A DNA stretch of 64,000 nt from NCBI GenBank assembly GCA_041390865.1, contig JAWKPC010000002.1, forward strand, positions 310,001 to 374,000. The letters are read 5' to 3'. The translations under genes and the position numbers were made by a program. The notes below the pieces were generated by a model. The model was not told the DNA's origin. It did no database searches and saw nothing but the letters and a program-made list of their open reading frames with translations. This stretch comes from JAUIIK01 sp041390865 (GTDB taxonomy: Bacteria > Chloroflexota > Chloroflexia > Thermomicrobiales > CFX8). Below, one piece after another: positions 8,102-15,304 of this stretch (the stretch's first letter is position 1; each line of letters opens with the position of its first letter).

Positions 8102-9247
8102 CTAGCTCCCGGTCAATTCCACAATCCGCCCGACGCCCTCGATCAATGCTTCTCTCGGGACGCCGAGGTTGATCCGGATGTAGTTGCGCGTCGAGCCGCC
8201 GAAATTCGAGCCGGGGTCGACGATGACGCCGGCGTCCGCCAGGCGCGCGGCAACGGCATCGCCGCCGCCATACGGGCCAACGTCGATCAGCAACGGCGGG
8301 AATGCGTCGGGCGTGATGTAGCTGATCCCGGTCTCGTCGAGCATGGCTATGACGCTGTCGCGGTTGGCGGCGAAGTGGCTGCGGCGCTCCTCGAACCAGT
8401 CGTCTGGCTCGCCAAGCGCGGCGACGGCGGCGAACTGGGAGACGGCGGTCGTGCAGATCGACATCGCCGTCTTGAGTCCCTGGAGCAGTACCCGGTCGGC
8501 GGCGGGAGAGCAGAAGTATCCGATCCTCCACCCGGCCAGCCCGTGGGCGGTCGAGAACGATCCGGTCAGGACGATCTCTTCGGCGAGCTGCGGGTTGCTG
8601 AAGCCTACGGGCGCCGGTTCGTAGAGCCCGGCTGCATAGGAGAGATCGAGGATGACCGAGATGCCTTTTGCCCGGGCTGCCGTGATAATCGCTTCGAGCC
8701 GGTCGTCGGGAACGCGCCGGCCAGTGATCGGCGAAGGCGAGGCGATGAGCAAGGCGCGGGCGTCGAGTCCTTCGATCGCGGCCGGGTCCGGCAGGAACCC
8801 TTCAGCGTCGTTGCCTCCGACCCGTACCGGCTCGGCGCCGATAAACGTCACCATGTCGACCATGTGCTGGGACATTGGCTCAACGACGAGGGCGCGGTCT
8901 CCCGGTTTCAGAGCGACCTGCAACGCGATGTAGACGGCTTCGGTGCCGCCGTTGGAGACGCCGATGCTCTGCGGCTCGATCGCGAATCCGAGTCCTCCCA
9001 GATGCCGGGCGATTGCCGCGCGTAGCTGGGGGATGCCCGAGGCATCGGTGTAATGGGTCTCTCCTTGATTGAGAGCGGTCTTGGCCGTCAGACCGACGTG
9101 TTCCGGGGTTGGGGCCGGCTCGGCTGTCGTCAGGTCGATCATGCCGGCTGTGGATGTCGAACGTCGTTCGAGGTGCGTAAGAACGCGATGGGCGAGCGCC
9201 CGGCCCATCGGCGTGTCGGGTCGTTCGGAGACTGGCGCGCTGGTCAT
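8102..9247 (-). CDS. Aminotransferase-fold protein lacking the PLP lysine
   Basis: This 381-residue fold-type I protein aligns along its length with class I/II aminotransferases but lacks key residues. At the Schiff-base position, where the neighbour at 6632 has GLSKAYAMTGWRVG, this protein has SFSTAHGLAGWRIG (Lys to Thr, ACC codon, near 8555). The NPT motif is SPSPITG, so the cofactor asparagine is absent. The PLP-site pattern DLSYAAGLY, the GETHYTD tyrosine loop and the C-terminal carboxylate arginine (YIRINLG) remain. The start at ATG 9247 follows GGAGG at ideal spacing. It cannot be a normal transaminase if the sequence is right. It may be a non-catalytic partner, a sensor or a lyase-like relative. 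The frame is intact, which argues for function. Confidence 0.8.
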   Translation of the reverse strand: MTSAPVSERPDTPMGRALAHRVLTHLERRSTSTAGMIDLTTAEPAPTPEHVGLTAKTALNQGETHYTDASGIPQLRAAIARHLGGLGFAIEPQSIGVSNGGTEAVYIALQVALKPGDRALVVEPMSQHMVDMVTFIGAEPVRVGGNDAEGFLPDPAAIEGLDARALLIASPSPITGRRVPDDRLEAIITAARAKGISVILDLSYAAGLYEPAPVGFSNPQLAEEIVLTGSFSTAHGLAGWRIGYFCSPAADRVLLQGLKTAMSICTTAVSQFAAVAALGEPDDWFEERRSHFAANRDSVIAMLDETGISYITPDAFPPLLIDVGPYGGGDAVAARLADAGVIVDPGSNFGGSTRNYIRINLGVPREALIEGVGRIVELTGS

Positions 9248-9464
9248 CCCTCTACCTCCATCGCTGACTTCCGCTCTCCCTGCGCTGCTGCGACAATGCA
9301 GCGCGGGCGGACCGAAAATCACTGTAACAGATGCGAGGGCCTGGAGATGAGGGAATAGGGATGAGTCGTGCGCCGACCAACGCAGGCTGTTGCCTTCGTG
9401 TTGGCTCGGTGGCGTACGTGAACGAACAGTCGCAACCGATCGAGAAGCGAGAGGAAGGTGTGGT

Positions 9465-10256
9465 GTGGTGAAGGTGCGGGATCGATTCTGGCTCTGGGGA
9501 CATGCAGCGGGGGCGTCGAACCGGGAGTGGAATCTGCCGAAGCCGTCGCGGATCACCCCGCTCGAAGCGGCAGCCTACCTCGACATCCCGAACCTGCTGA
9601 TGGTGCTCTACGGCGGCGAGCCGGAGATGCCCTACGATCAGTATTACGTGCCGCTGCGGGCGCTCGACCGTGTCGCCTGGTCGACGGTCGGCGCCCGAGG
9701 CGAGCAGATCGAGGGCATGACCGAGCACATCATCGACCTGGCCAAGCGCGAGCCGAACCTGACCGGGCTGGTGATGGACGATTTTCTGAACTGGGACACT
9801 GGCGAGCCCGAAGTATCGGTCGAAGAACTGGAGCGGCTCAGCCGCCAACGCCAGCTTGCTGGTCGCACGCTCGACCTGATGATGATCCTCTACGCCCACC
9901 AGCTCGACGCGCCGATTGCGGAGCATCTGCGCTACTGCAACCAGGTCAGCTTCTGGATCTGGGAGTCGAAGAATCTCGGCGATCTTGAACGCGACTTCGC
10001 CCGCTTCGAGCAGCTCGTCCCGGACCACGAGCGCTTCCTCGGCGTTTACATGTGGGACTTCGGCGCCAAGGGCGCACCGATGTCCGACCTCGCCCTCGTC
10101 CAGCGCCAGTGCGAGCTCGGCCTCGAATGGCTCCACGCCGGCCGCATCCACGGCATGATCTTCCTCCCCTCGACCGTCTGCGACCTGGAGCTGGAGGTCG
10201 TCGAGTGGGTGCGGGGATGGATTCGCGAGGTCGGGGATCGGGAATTGGCGGAGTAA
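9465..10256 (+). CDS. Conserved-looking protein of unknown function
   Basis: This protein of about 263 residues starts at GTG 9465 (or GTG 9468) behind GAGGAAGG. It opens with RDRFWLWGHAAGASN and alternates strands and helices (LLMVLYGG, LTGLVMDDFLNW, LDLMMILYAHQ, VSFWIWESKNL, FLGVYMWDFGAKG, IHGMIFLPSTVCDL), a spacing typical of a TIM barrel. Acidic and aromatic residues at strand ends (MDDF, WIWES, YMWDF) resemble sugar-acting barrels, but I cannot name a family. It is divergent from the aminotransferase-like gene at 9247 and followed by a fold-back repeat. Confidence 0.75.
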   Translation: MVKVRDRFWLWGHAAGASNREWNLPKPSRITPLEAAAYLDIPNLLMVLYGGEPEMPYDQYYVPLRALDRVAWSTVGARGEQIEGMTEHIIDLAKREPNLTGLVMDDFLNWDTGEPEVSVEELERLSRQRQLAGRTLDLMMILYAHQLDAPIAEHLRYCNQVSFWIWESKNLGDLERDFARFEQLVPDHERFLGVYMWDFGAKGAPMSDLALVQRQCELGLEWLHAGRIHGMIFLPSTVCDLELEVVEWVRGWIREVGDRELAE

Positions 10257-10298
10257 CGATGTCTCCCCTGCAAGCGAAGAAGGCCCCTTCACTCCCCA

Positions 10299-10494
10299 CG
10301 TCATTCTGAGGCGAAGGCTTTGCGGAGCCGAAGAATCCGAGCTTGCATAACCCCGGAAGGCGTCGCGTTGCGATGTTCTGGTTTCTCGTCCGGCTTCAGG
10401 AGGCCTGCGTTGAGCAAGCCAACAGAAGGTCGTGGTTCCGAGGATACGCATGAGTTGGATTCTTCACTCCGCAGAGCCTGCGCTCAGAATGACG
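10299..10494. repeat. Fold-back repeat element, TCATTCTGAG family
   Basis: Inverted arms lie at 10299-10338 (CGTCATTCTGAGGCGAAGGC, then GCGGAGCCGAAGAATCC) and 10457-10494 (GGATTCTTCACTCCGC, then GCTCAGAATGACG), separated by about 118 bases. No gene is visible inside. It fills the gap between the unknown protein and the P-loop kinase. The arms share the GCTCAG-ATGAC terminus with the element at 7899. Confidence 0.6.
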
Positions 10495-10567
10495 TCGTTG
10501 GTAGAGGGCTTGTGCCATCGAGGACCAGACATGTTGGGTTGGATGTGGGCAGAGACGCACTCCCTTC

Positions 10568-11161
10568 CTAAGAGAGTGGGGCGGTTGCCTGCCTAGGTAT
10601 TGGCAATGGTCGGAGCCTGTCGAAGAAACGGTCGACGGCTTCAGGTGAGCGCAGGCGGATGAAAGTGATGTGGGACCACTGCGGGTCGCGGGTGTAGCTC
10701 TCGAAGAGACGGCGACGGGCACGGTGAGTCTTGAGCATGTAGCTGATCAGCGACTCGTCGGTCTGCCAGAGCTTCAGGTGATCCCAGAAGTTCTCGCGGT
10801 TGCCGGTGCCCCAGAGATCTTCCTGGTCCTGGTGACGCTGCCAGCAGCGGCGGATAGTGCGGGACATCGACGTCGCCAACGGCAGGTCGAGCCAGATGAT
10901 CGTGTCGGCTTCCGGCCAGCTGACGTCCTGCTGTTTTCTCGTGTAGTTCCCGGCCATGACCCAGGATTCCGGCTGCATCGCCTCCCGGACCCTCTCGCGG
11001 AAGATCTCGTCCCCGGCCATTGTCCAGTTCGGCTCCCAGTGGAGGGCGTCGAGCTCGATGAAGGGCCTGCCCGTGCGTTCGGCGAGCTGCGCGCCGAGGG
11101 TGCTCTTGCCGGAGCCCGAATTGCCGATCACGATAACGCGCCTACCGATCTTCGTCGCCAC
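10568..11161 (-). CDS. P-loop kinase, topology-modulation (FlaR) type
   Basis: This 197-residue P-loop NTPase begins with a Walker A motif GNSGSGKST (about residues 13-21) and continues with an adenylate-kinase-like core: RPFIELDALHWEPNW as the substrate strand, WVMAGNYTRKQQ, DTIIWLDLP as the Walker-B-like strand, and an Arg-rich lid with RRCWQR, ENFWDHLKLW and KTHRARRRLF. Family knowledge: DNA topology modulation protein FlaR and related small-molecule kinases share this layout; no substrate is proven. The start is GTG at 11161 with GGGAG upstream. It is isolated between two fold-back repeats. Confidence 0.8.
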   Translation of the reverse strand: MATKIGRRVIVIGNSGSGKSTLGAQLAERTGRPFIELDALHWEPNWTMAGDEIFRERVREAMQPESWVMAGNYTRKQQDVSWPEADTIIWLDLPLATSMSRTIRRCWQRHQDQEDLWGTGNRENFWDHLKLWQTDESLISYMLKTHRARRRLFESYTRDPQWSHITFIRLRSPEAVDRFFDRLRPLPIPRQATAPLS

Positions 11162-11280
11162 GGGCGGCGCTCCCTTCGCTGACTACCGGACTATGATTCG
11201 AGCGGGGAAGTATGGCACACGGAGAGTGTGCTGTGTTCGGCGATACCATGACTTCCAGTGATCAGTCCCAGTACTCAACC

Positions 11281-11400
11281 CTGTCATTTCGACCGGAGCG
11301 TAAGCGGAGTGGAGAAATCTCATGCGAACATGCAGCTACCGTCTACATGAGATCTCTCCACTTCACTTCGCGGAGCCTCCGTTCCGGTCGAGATGACAGG
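11281..11400. repeat. Fold-back repeat element, CTGTCATTTCGACC family (copy 1)
   Basis: The left arm 11281-11324 (CTGTCATTTCGACCGGAGCG, then GCGGAGTGGAGAAATCTCATG) is answered by the right arm 11346-11400 (CATGAGATCTCTCCACTTC, then CGGTCGAGATGACAGG). About 21 bases lie between them, giving a hairpin of more than 100 bases. A second, closely related copy lies at 13129-13223, so the pair brackets the flavoenzyme gene and the broken gene after it. Confidence 0.7.
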
Positions 11401-11440
11401 GTTTGGATTCGTTCGACGGATGTGAACAGGGAAAGACATC

Positions 11441-12568
11441 ATGACTGATACCTATGACGTTATCGTCGTCGGACTCGGGGCGGCCGGGAGCCCGACGGCT
11501 TACCGGCTGGCACAGCGCGGGCAGCGGGTGCTGGGGCTGGAGATGTTCGAGCCGGGCCATCCCTGGGGATCGTCCCATGGCCAGCACCGGATGATCCGCA
11601 AATCCGCTATCCAGGGCAGCGGCTACGACCCGCTGGCCGAACGTGCTTTCGAGCTCTGGGATGAGCTGGAGGATGAGACCGGTCAGCAGTTTCTGACGAT
11701 GACCGGCGAGGTACGGCTGATCGCCGAGGGCAGGGACCCGCGCTACAAGGCCAACGCCGCCGAGATGGAGCAGCGTGGCGCCTGGGAGATCCTCGACGAG
11801 ACTGAGCTGGCGAAGCGCTTCCCCGGCTTCCGGCTCCACGAGGGCATGATCGCGACCTACGAGGCCGGCGCCGGTTTCCTCTGGTCGGAGCGCGGGATCA
11901 TCGCCCACGTCGAGCTGGCCCGGAAGCACGGCGCGGTGATTCACACATCCGAAGAGGTGACTGGCTGGGAGGCGGACGGCGAGGGTGTGACCGTCACGAC
12001 GGACCGGAACACCTACCGGGCCGGGAAGCTCGTCATGACCACCGGCGCCTACGTCGGAGAGCTCCTGGCTGACCTGGAGCTGCCCTTCCAGGTCAACCGC
12101 AGCATCAATGGCTACTTCGAGCCCTCGCGGCCGGACTGGTGGCGGGCGGAGAACGGCGCGCCGGACTTCATCCTCGACGTGCCGGAAGGCGGCTTCTACG
12201 GGATGCCGGCGATCGGCGATATCGGGCTGAAGATCGGGCTGAGCACCCAGGACAAGACCGGCCCACGGACGATACGCCGGACAATCGAGCCGGAGGAGAT
12301 CCAGTATCTGCGCGACACGCTCGACAAGTACATGCCGGGCGCGGCCGGGAAAGATCTGAAAGCCCTGACCTGCATGGACGCCTACACCGTCGACGATCAC
12401 TTCATCATCGACCGCCACCCGGAGCACCCGCAGGTCATCCTCGGTTGCTGCTTCTCTGGCCGTGGTTACAAGTTCTCGCCCGTCCTCGGCGAGATCCTGG
12501 CCGACCTCGCCATCGATGGTGAGACCGGTCACGATATCGAGTTCCTGTCGTTGGAGCGATTCTCATAG
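11441..12568 (+). CDS. solA: Monomeric sarcosine oxidase / N-methyltryptophan oxidase-like
   Basis: This 375-residue FAD-dependent amine oxidase should oxidise an N-methyl amino acid to the free amino acid, formaldehyde and hydrogen peroxide. The N-terminal dinucleotide fold is DVIVVGLGAAGSPTAYRLA (GxGxxG) with E34 as the ribose acid. WGSSHGQHRMIRKS matches the MSOX/MTOX loop that contacts FAD. Near the C-terminus TCMDAYTVDDHFIID has the cysteine that carries covalent FAD in MSOX (Cys315 in the Bacillus enzyme), followed by GCCFSGRGYKFSPVLGE. Which N-methyl substrate it uses is not readable. It stands alone between two copies of the same fold-back repeat. Confidence 0.85.
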   Translation: MTDTYDVIVVGLGAAGSPTAYRLAQRGQRVLGLEMFEPGHPWGSSHGQHRMIRKSAIQGSGYDPLAERAFELWDELEDETGQQFLTMTGEVRLIAEGRDPRYKANAAEMEQRGAWEILDETELAKRFPGFRLHEGMIATYEAGAGFLWSERGIIAHVELARKHGAVIHTSEEVTGWEADGEGVTVTTDRNTYRAGKLVMTTGAYVGELLADLELPFQVNRSINGYFEPSRPDWWRAENGAPDFILDVPEGGFYGMPAIGDIGLKIGLSTQDKTGPRTIRRTIEPEEIQYLRDTLDKYMPGAAGKDLKALTCMDAYTVDDHFIIDRHPEHPQVILGCCFSGRGYKFSPVLGEILADLAIDGETGHDIEFLSLERFS

Positions 12569-12660
12569 AGTACACGATCGCCTAAGCACCTTGACTTCAC
12601 TAGTAGGTTGACGTATCAGTTGAGAGGATTACTGACAAGATTTTTGCGAAAGGGACGTAA

Positions 12661-13084
12661 TATGACCGCTAAGCCTCAGGAAACCGAGCATGTAAAGCTG
12701 TTCTGGTGGCTGAGTGGAGCAACAGACTTTATCAAGTGGGCCGGAGCTGAGATGGTGTCATGGCCCTCCGAGCAACAGCAAATCCACGGTAGAAAGATAT
12801 ACCTTCATCCAAGCCCGAAGAGTATTACGCTATACGTTTCCGTAATGAGAATACAAACATAATACGCTGGTACATTCAGAACGATAAACAATACAGTATG
12901 ACTCGGCGCGATGGATTCACTTCTGGCTACCCAAGCCCACATCGGACGAGATCCATGCACTTCAAAGAGTCGGTTGTGATGTGGACATTACCGATGCAAG
13001 GGCGAAGCATCGTTCAACGTCGATACTCGTGAGCAAATCCGAGCCGTACAGGACATCATCCTGAAGCGCTACAAGCCGACCTAA
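12661..13084 (+). pseudogene. Multiply frameshifted gene of unknown family
   Basis: A coding signal walks through the three plus frames. The first frame begins MTAKPQETEHVKLFWWLSGA and runs to IHGRKIYLHP. A second gives EEYYAIRFRNENTNIIRWYI (about 12818-12880). A third gives ARWIHFWLPKPTSDEIHALQ and VGCDVDITDARAKH (about 12904-13008). A last one gives GEASFNVDTREQIRAVQDII and KRYKPT, then TAA at 13082-13084. The pieces are aromatic-rich, and the base composition is more AT-rich than the neighbours, which hints at foreign origin. At least three frame changes make it non-functional as written. The family is not recognised. Confidence 0.5.
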
Positions 13085-13128
13085 GCGTGACGAGACCATA
13101 GCAGACGTGAGTTAGCCAAATCACCGCT

Positions 13129-13223
13129 CTGTCATCTCGACCGAAGCGAAGCGGAGTGGAGAGATCTCACGTCGACGGTAGCTGCTTTTTCGCCAGAGAT
13201 TTCTCCACTTCGGTCGAAATGAC
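13129..13223. repeat. Fold-back repeat element, CTGTCATTTCGACC family (copy 2)
   Basis: The left arm 13129-13168 (CTGTCATCTCGACCGAAGCG, then GAGTGGAGAGATCTC) and right arm 13196-13223 (GAGATTTCTCCACTTCGG, then TCGAAATGAC) form an inverted pair with a 27-base loop. It closely matches the element at 11281-11400. Confidence 0.7.
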
Positions 13224-13287
13224 TTGCTTGTTAGGTCACTGATTCCGATAGGAGAGGTTTAGCTAATCACCAAGTCTTGCTGTGGGA

Positions 13288-13641
13288 TTACTCCGGCAGC
13301 GGGATGAAGAGGGAGATGCGCTCTTCGGTGCCGATGCCGCGGGTGATGTGGCCTTTGCCGGTGAGGTCTTCGGCGAGCATGACCGTGCCGGGGCCGATCT
13401 GGCGGACCTCGCCGTCGCTGGCTTCGACCTCGGCCTGGCCGGAGAGGGTGACGACGAACTGGCGGCGCGGGGCCGGGTGCCAGTCGATGAACTGGTCGGC
13501 CGGGGTGCGGCGGAAGATGACGCCGACAGCCGGGTAGAGCGTCGAGAGGAATGACTGCGGGTTCTGCTCTTCCATCTGCACGTCGACATCCTCGAAGTGG
13601 CTCTCGCCATGCTCGTCGGAATAGATGCGGAAGTATTTCAT
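13288..13641 (-). CDS. Single-domain cupin protein
   Basis: This 117-residue protein has a cupin-like double-stranded beta-helix pattern: FIDWHPAPRRQFVVTLSGQA with the first motif's G-x-x-H-like strand, EVEASDGEVRQIGPGTVMLAE with the typical G-P-G-T turn, and a final GHITRGIG strand. Metal ligands are partial (one His in motif 1, one His in motif 2), so catalysis is uncertain. The start is ATG 13641 (MKYFRIYSDEHGE) behind a G-rich ribosome site; an ATG/GTG seven codons earlier is possible. Similar small cupins often sense or bind small molecules. Confidence 0.75.
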   Translation of the reverse strand: MKYFRIYSDEHGESHFEDVDVQMEEQNPQSFLSTLYPAVGVIFRRTPADQFIDWHPAPRRQFVVTLSGQAEVEASDGEVRQIGPGTVMLAEDLTGKGHITRGIGTEERISLFIPLPE

Positions 13642-13892
13642 CGGAATCCCCCTCACCAGCATCGGGAGCCGTCATGCGCGATGTCTGCCTCCGGCGACCG
13701 ATTGATCTGGACGTGATCGGCGTCGATTGACGCAGCCTAACCCACCTCCCCGGTTCCAACAACCAACGGTCGCAGGCATATGGTGGAGGAATCCGTCGAT
13801 TTGCGTTCGGCCTCGCCTGCGTGCGGGGTGATGCGCTCCATCGCGGCTACGGTCGCCGCTGTCGCTCCGGTCAGCCGCCGGCGGTGTTGAGA

Positions 13893-14192
13893 TCAGCCGT
13901 TTTCGTGGGTGACGACCTCGAACCACTGCTCCTGCCGGTCCTCGGCCTCCTCGGCGGAGTTCATCCTGGCGCGGGTTTCTAGGAAGACGTCGGAACTGTG
14001 CCAGGCTTCCCAGTCGGCCCGGGTCTCCCAGGTTCCGAGAACGACTCGCTTGTTCGGTTCATCGAGCGGAATGAGTAGCTGGAGGCTGACCCAGCCGTCC
14101 TCGTCGCTGACTGCCTTGGCGCGACGACGATAGGCCTCGTCCCAGGCGGGCTCCTGGCCGGGCTTGAGCGTCGTCTCGGTCATGATCGTCAT
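13893..14192 (-). CDS. Antibiotic biosynthesis monooxygenase (ABM) domain protein
   Basis: This 99-residue ferredoxin-like dimeric alpha/beta-barrel protein has the ABM layout: first strand and PGQEPAWDEAYRRRA helix, DGWVSLQLLIPLDEPNKRVV as the central hairpin, LGTWETRADWEAWHSSDVFLE with the family's W-x-s-x-x-d-w-x-x-h motif, and a short last strand WFEVV. Such proteins include quinone-forming monooxygenases and heme-degrading enzymes. The axial His/Asn pair of heme enzymes is not evident, so the substrate is unknown. It lies upstream of the cupin on the same strand, with a 250-base gap in which I see nothing. Confidence 0.8.
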   Translation of the reverse strand: MTIMTETTLKPGQEPAWDEAYRRRAKAVSDEDGWVSLQLLIPLDEPNKRVVLGTWETRADWEAWHSSDVFLETRARMNSAEEAEDRQEQWFEVVTHENG

Positions 14193-14383
14193 CAGGGTCT
14201 GGTAGCTCCTCTCCTGGAAGTCGTGATGGATATGCCAACCTGACGGGTTGTGTCAGGTGCGGCGTCCACTTCATGCTGGCATATGATTCCGGGCCTGTGA
14301 CCGTGTACCAGCACAGCCGCCGGATACATCGAGGGATGGTTTCGGCGGATAGGTGCGGAAACGGCGTGCCGAGCCCCGATATG

Positions 14384-14419
14384 AGACATCCCGACCCCTT
14401 GAAACGGGCCGGGATGTCT
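14384..14419 (-). terminator. Hairpin after the metallopeptidase-like gene
   Basis: AGACATCCCG on one side and CGGGATGTCT on the other, extended by CCC/GGG pairs, form a stem of about 13 bp around an eight-base loop. It begins 19 bases past the stop of the minus-strand gene at 14438. The T-tract is poor, so this could be factor-dependent or a stabilising hairpin. Confidence 0.55.
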
Positions 14420-14437
14420 ATGGACGGTGATGCGGTG

Positions 14438-15304
14438 CTAGCGGCGGCCGTTGTTGGCGTTGATCAGGCGGATGAGCATCTGGAGGTCGTCCTTGTCGAT
14501 GTCGCCGTCCTGGTCCATATCGCCGCGGCAGGGGATCGGGTCAGGTGCGCAGGGACCGAAGCTCTGGGCCAGCAGCGGCTTGTCCTGGTTCGTCCACTGA
14601 CCGTCGCCGTTCATGTCTCCGGCCAGCCGCGCGACAGCGCGCAGCTCGGTGGCGTCGTACTCCAGCTCCAGCCGCAGGAAGTTGCCGAGATCCCAGCCGG
14701 TGACGCTGTTGAATTCGCCGCTGTGGGAGCCGTACCCGGCGATGATGAACGTGTCGTTCGGGGCCGGCATGAAGCCACCCTGGAGCGAGAGGTCGAGCAC
14801 GCCGCCGAAGCTGACCTGCTGGTCGAAGCTGACCTGGTCGTGCTCCGCGCCCGGCGTCAGGCCACCGACGGCGATGCGGAGATGGGAGAAGTCCGGGCCG
14901 ACGAAGGTCACATCGTCGGTGAAGCGACCGATGCCGATCGGGTCGACTGGACCCCAGAGCGTCGTCTCGCCGCTGATCGTGGCTTCAGCCAGCGTGCCGT
15001 GCATCTCCAGCGCGACGAGCGGGTCGCCGGTGAAGGCCAGTTCCCAGCCTTCGGTGAAGGTCATCGTGTAGCCGTTGCCAACGATGACCGGGATCGAGAC
15101 GGCGTCGTGGATCTCGCCGTCGAAGGTCAGATCGCCGGTCGTCGCGCGCAGCTCGCGGTCATGGACCCACTCCTGGGTGCCGTCGAGGTCGAGCGTCGGA
15201 TCGGCGCTGGTCGAGACGATCGTCAGCGGGCCTCCGTTGCTGCGGATCGAGCCGTCGTTGATCAACGTGTTCAGCTCGATCGTGGACTCGCCACCACGGA
15301 TCAA
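14438..15304 (-). CDS. Secreted metallopeptidase-like protein, C-terminal part with dockerin-like end
   Basis: The frame is open from about 15618, where GGTWLGDRVPNAGNNVYIVN begins, but its first start codon is at 15304. It encodes beta-helix-like repeats of short strands (DLDAAVNLYDEG, LTIVSTSADPTLDLDG, LTFDGEIHDAVSIPVIVGNG, LEMHGTLAEATISGETTLWG), typical of autotransporter-like or parallel beta-helix passenger domains. It ends with two dockerin-type calcium loops (GDMNGDGQWTNQDK and GDMDQDGDIDKDDLQMLIRL). Family knowledge: paired dockerin loops bind cohesins or act as surface calcium modules. It belongs with the peptidase part at 15301-16638, joined by restoring one G in a G run. Confidence 0.7.
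   Translation of the reverse strand: MIRGGESTIELNTLINDGSIRSNGGPLTIVSTSADPTLDLDGTQEWVHDRELRATTGDLTFDGEIHDAVSIPVIVGNGYTMTFTEGWELAFTGDPLVALEMHGTLAEATISGETTLWGPVDPIGIGRFTDDVTFVGPDFSHLRIAVGGLTPGAEHDQVSFDQQVSFGGVLDLSLQGGFMPAPNDTFIIAGYGSHSGEFNSVTGWDLGNFLRLELEYDATELRAVARLAGDMNGDGQWTNQDKPLLAQSFGPCAPDPIPCRGDMDQDGDIDKDDLQMLIRLINANNGRR

Noticed and set aside
9252..10451. 399-codon open frame antisense to the unknown protein at 9465
   Set aside because: It runs through a fold-back repeat, and its composition mirrors the plus-strand gene, which has a good start site.
11363..12532. 389-codon open frame antisense to the flavoenzyme
   Set aside because: The sense strand matches MSOX/MTOX enzymes, including the flavin cysteine; the antisense frame matches nothing.
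7899..13223. Insertion sequence or composite transposon
   Set aside because: The inverted repeats have no transposase between or near them and are not flanked by target duplications that I can see.
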